From NCBI GenBank assembly GCA_003221985.1, contig QHUQ01000065.1:1-5816 (forward strand): a stretch of 5,816 nt of DNA, in the 5' to 3' direction. Source of the stretch: Gemmatimonadota bacterium. Lineage in GTDB: Bacteria; Gemmatimonadota; Gemmatimonadetes; Gemmatimonadales; GWC2-71-9. Both the position numbers and the translations under genes were made by a program. The notes under the pieces are model-generated. The model saw nothing but the letters and a program-made list of their open reading frames with translations, ran no database searches and had not been told where the DNA came from. Positions 5,194 through 5,816 of this stretch are shown here, in pieces. How positions within the stretch are numbered: the stretch's first letter is position 1; each line of letters starts with the position of its first letter.

Positions 5194-5474
5194 GCGCGGA
5201 GCGTACCTCTGACGACGCTCGTTCTACGAGTCTGCAGAGATGGACGCGCCCTCGATATCACGTGGGACACATTTCCCGGTCTACGGTTCGAGCTCGGCAT
5301 AGCTGCGCCGCAGCGGGCCGTCGCTCACCCTGAAGCGCTTTCGGCCCACGTGACTCTCCTACGGGAGTCGCGCGGCGGTTCGTGACACCGGCGAGTGAGA
5401 TTTGCGATCAGCACGAGCGACAATGTGCGCATGCCCCAGGACAAGTCGCCACGAAATCGCGCCACTCCGCTCGC
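5194..5474. other. divergent intergenic region with several inverted repeats
   Basis: This gap separates the minus-strand membrane protein from the plus-strand gene at 5475, so promoters for both should lie here. No strong -35/-10 pair was found by eye. TCACGTGGG (5258-5266) and CCCACGTGA (5345-5353) are exact reverse complements 78 bases apart. GCTGCGCCGCAGC (5302-5314) is a palindrome. GACTCTC (5352-5358) pairs with GGGAGTC (5363-5369) around a four-base loop. A 15-codon frame starting at ATG 5431 ends in an ATGA overlap with the ATG at 5475, but its coding potential is unclear. Confidence 0.4.
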
Positions 5475-5816
5475 ATGACGATTCAGTGGACCGGCGATGT
5501 CATGAAGGACACGCAGATATGGGTGCAGGAACTCTTTCGCAGGATGACTGACCCGGACGAGGGTCTGCTTGCGATTCTCCTGTTCTGGCGTGACACGAAG
5601 CTGACCCACGTCGAGGCGCTCGATGATTCCCACTTCGCGAGCGATGCCGCGAAGGCCGAACTCTACGAGCGTGTCGTACCGCGGCTGCTACGGGAGAGGA
5701 TGCCCGACGTAATCGGGCTTGCGACAATGACACGTTGGCGAACCGAAACCGAACACGGAGAGGACGTCGTCGTCGCGGCTGTCGGAACGGACTTCGTGCG
5801 AATGACTCGCGCGATC
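5475..5816 (+). CDS. hypothetical protein, 3' end outside the window
   Basis: This plus-strand frame has no stop from ATG 5475 to the window end, giving 114 residues of an unfinished protein. It begins MTIQWTGDVMKDTQIWVQEL and has GC-rich third positions like the neighbouring genes. The content fits a soluble alpha/beta protein: an early helix (QELFRRM), a hydrophobic strand (GLLAILLFW), an acidic middle (HVEALDDSHFASDAAKAEL), a helix (YERVVPRLLRERM) and a strand (EDVVVAAVG). No family is recognised. No Shine-Dalgarno precedes the ATG. An in-frame GTG at 5382 would add 31 residues of low-quality sequence, so the ATG is preferred. It is the only complete-start gene on this strand and may mark the border of the minus-strand array. 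Confidence 0.6.
   Translation, partial: MTIQWTGDVMKDTQIWVQELFRRMTDPDEGLLAILLFWRDTKLTHVEALDDSHFASDAAKAELYERVVPRLLRERMPDVIGLATMTRWRTETEHGEDVVVAAVGTDFVRMTRAI

Noticed and set aside
5007..5300. A 97-codon minus-strand frame overlapping the membrane protein start
   Set aside because: It is in a different frame from the hydrophobic gene, is rich in Arg, Ser and Cys, and has no recognisable pattern.
5325..5733. Minus-strand frames of 102 and 77 codons opposite the partial plus-strand gene
   Set aside because: The plus-strand frame over the same bases is open to the window end with better codon bias, so these are its antisense shadows.

Overview
The window reads as high-GC bacterial DNA from an accessory region. 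Reasons: GC-rich third codon positions, frequent GTG starts, a type II toxin-antitoxin pair, and genes with no common pathway. The sequence does not settle the taxon. A myxobacterial, gemmatimonadotal or similar environmental lineage is a guess from protein style only.

Layout, left to right. Bases 1-148 hold no convincing gene. Bases 149-301 hold repeat copy A, whose right end runs into the 5' half of a minus-strand tRNA-Phe(GAA)-like gene. Bases 302-512 are non-coding and carry nested inverted repeats. Then come minus-strand genes for a TPR-plus-GNAT acetyltransferase fusion (513-1451) and a chloramphenicol-phosphotransferase-like kinase fused to a HIT domain (1610-2626). The latter has a promoter that suggests a leaderless mRNA. 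Repeat copy B (2747-2878) follows, then brnA and brnT (2902-3388) with a palindromic operator, then a putative lipoprotein (3492-4481). Repeat copy C (4550-4599) lies 6 bases past the stop of a small membrane protein (4606-5094). An in-frame TAA cuts the first helix of that membrane protein off its apparent original start at 5193. A 281-bp gap separates it from a plus-strand hypothetical gene (5475 onward) that runs off the window.

The main pattern is a repeat family with a ~50-bp core (47 of 50 positions alike between C and either A or B). It occurs three times in one orientation, each time downstream of a minus-strand gene, and divides the window into units of one or two unrelated genes. 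That resembles a gene-cassette array, and the toxin-antitoxin pair fits. However, the integron attC consensus boxes are not found at the repeats. The core carries a 13-mer identical to part of the tRNA-like sequence beside copy A. A tRNA-derived cassette-end or attachment sequence is therefore the most interesting hypothesis here, and it remains an inference.

Nothing suggests that the genes work together as a pathway. The only clear functional pair is BrnT/BrnA.
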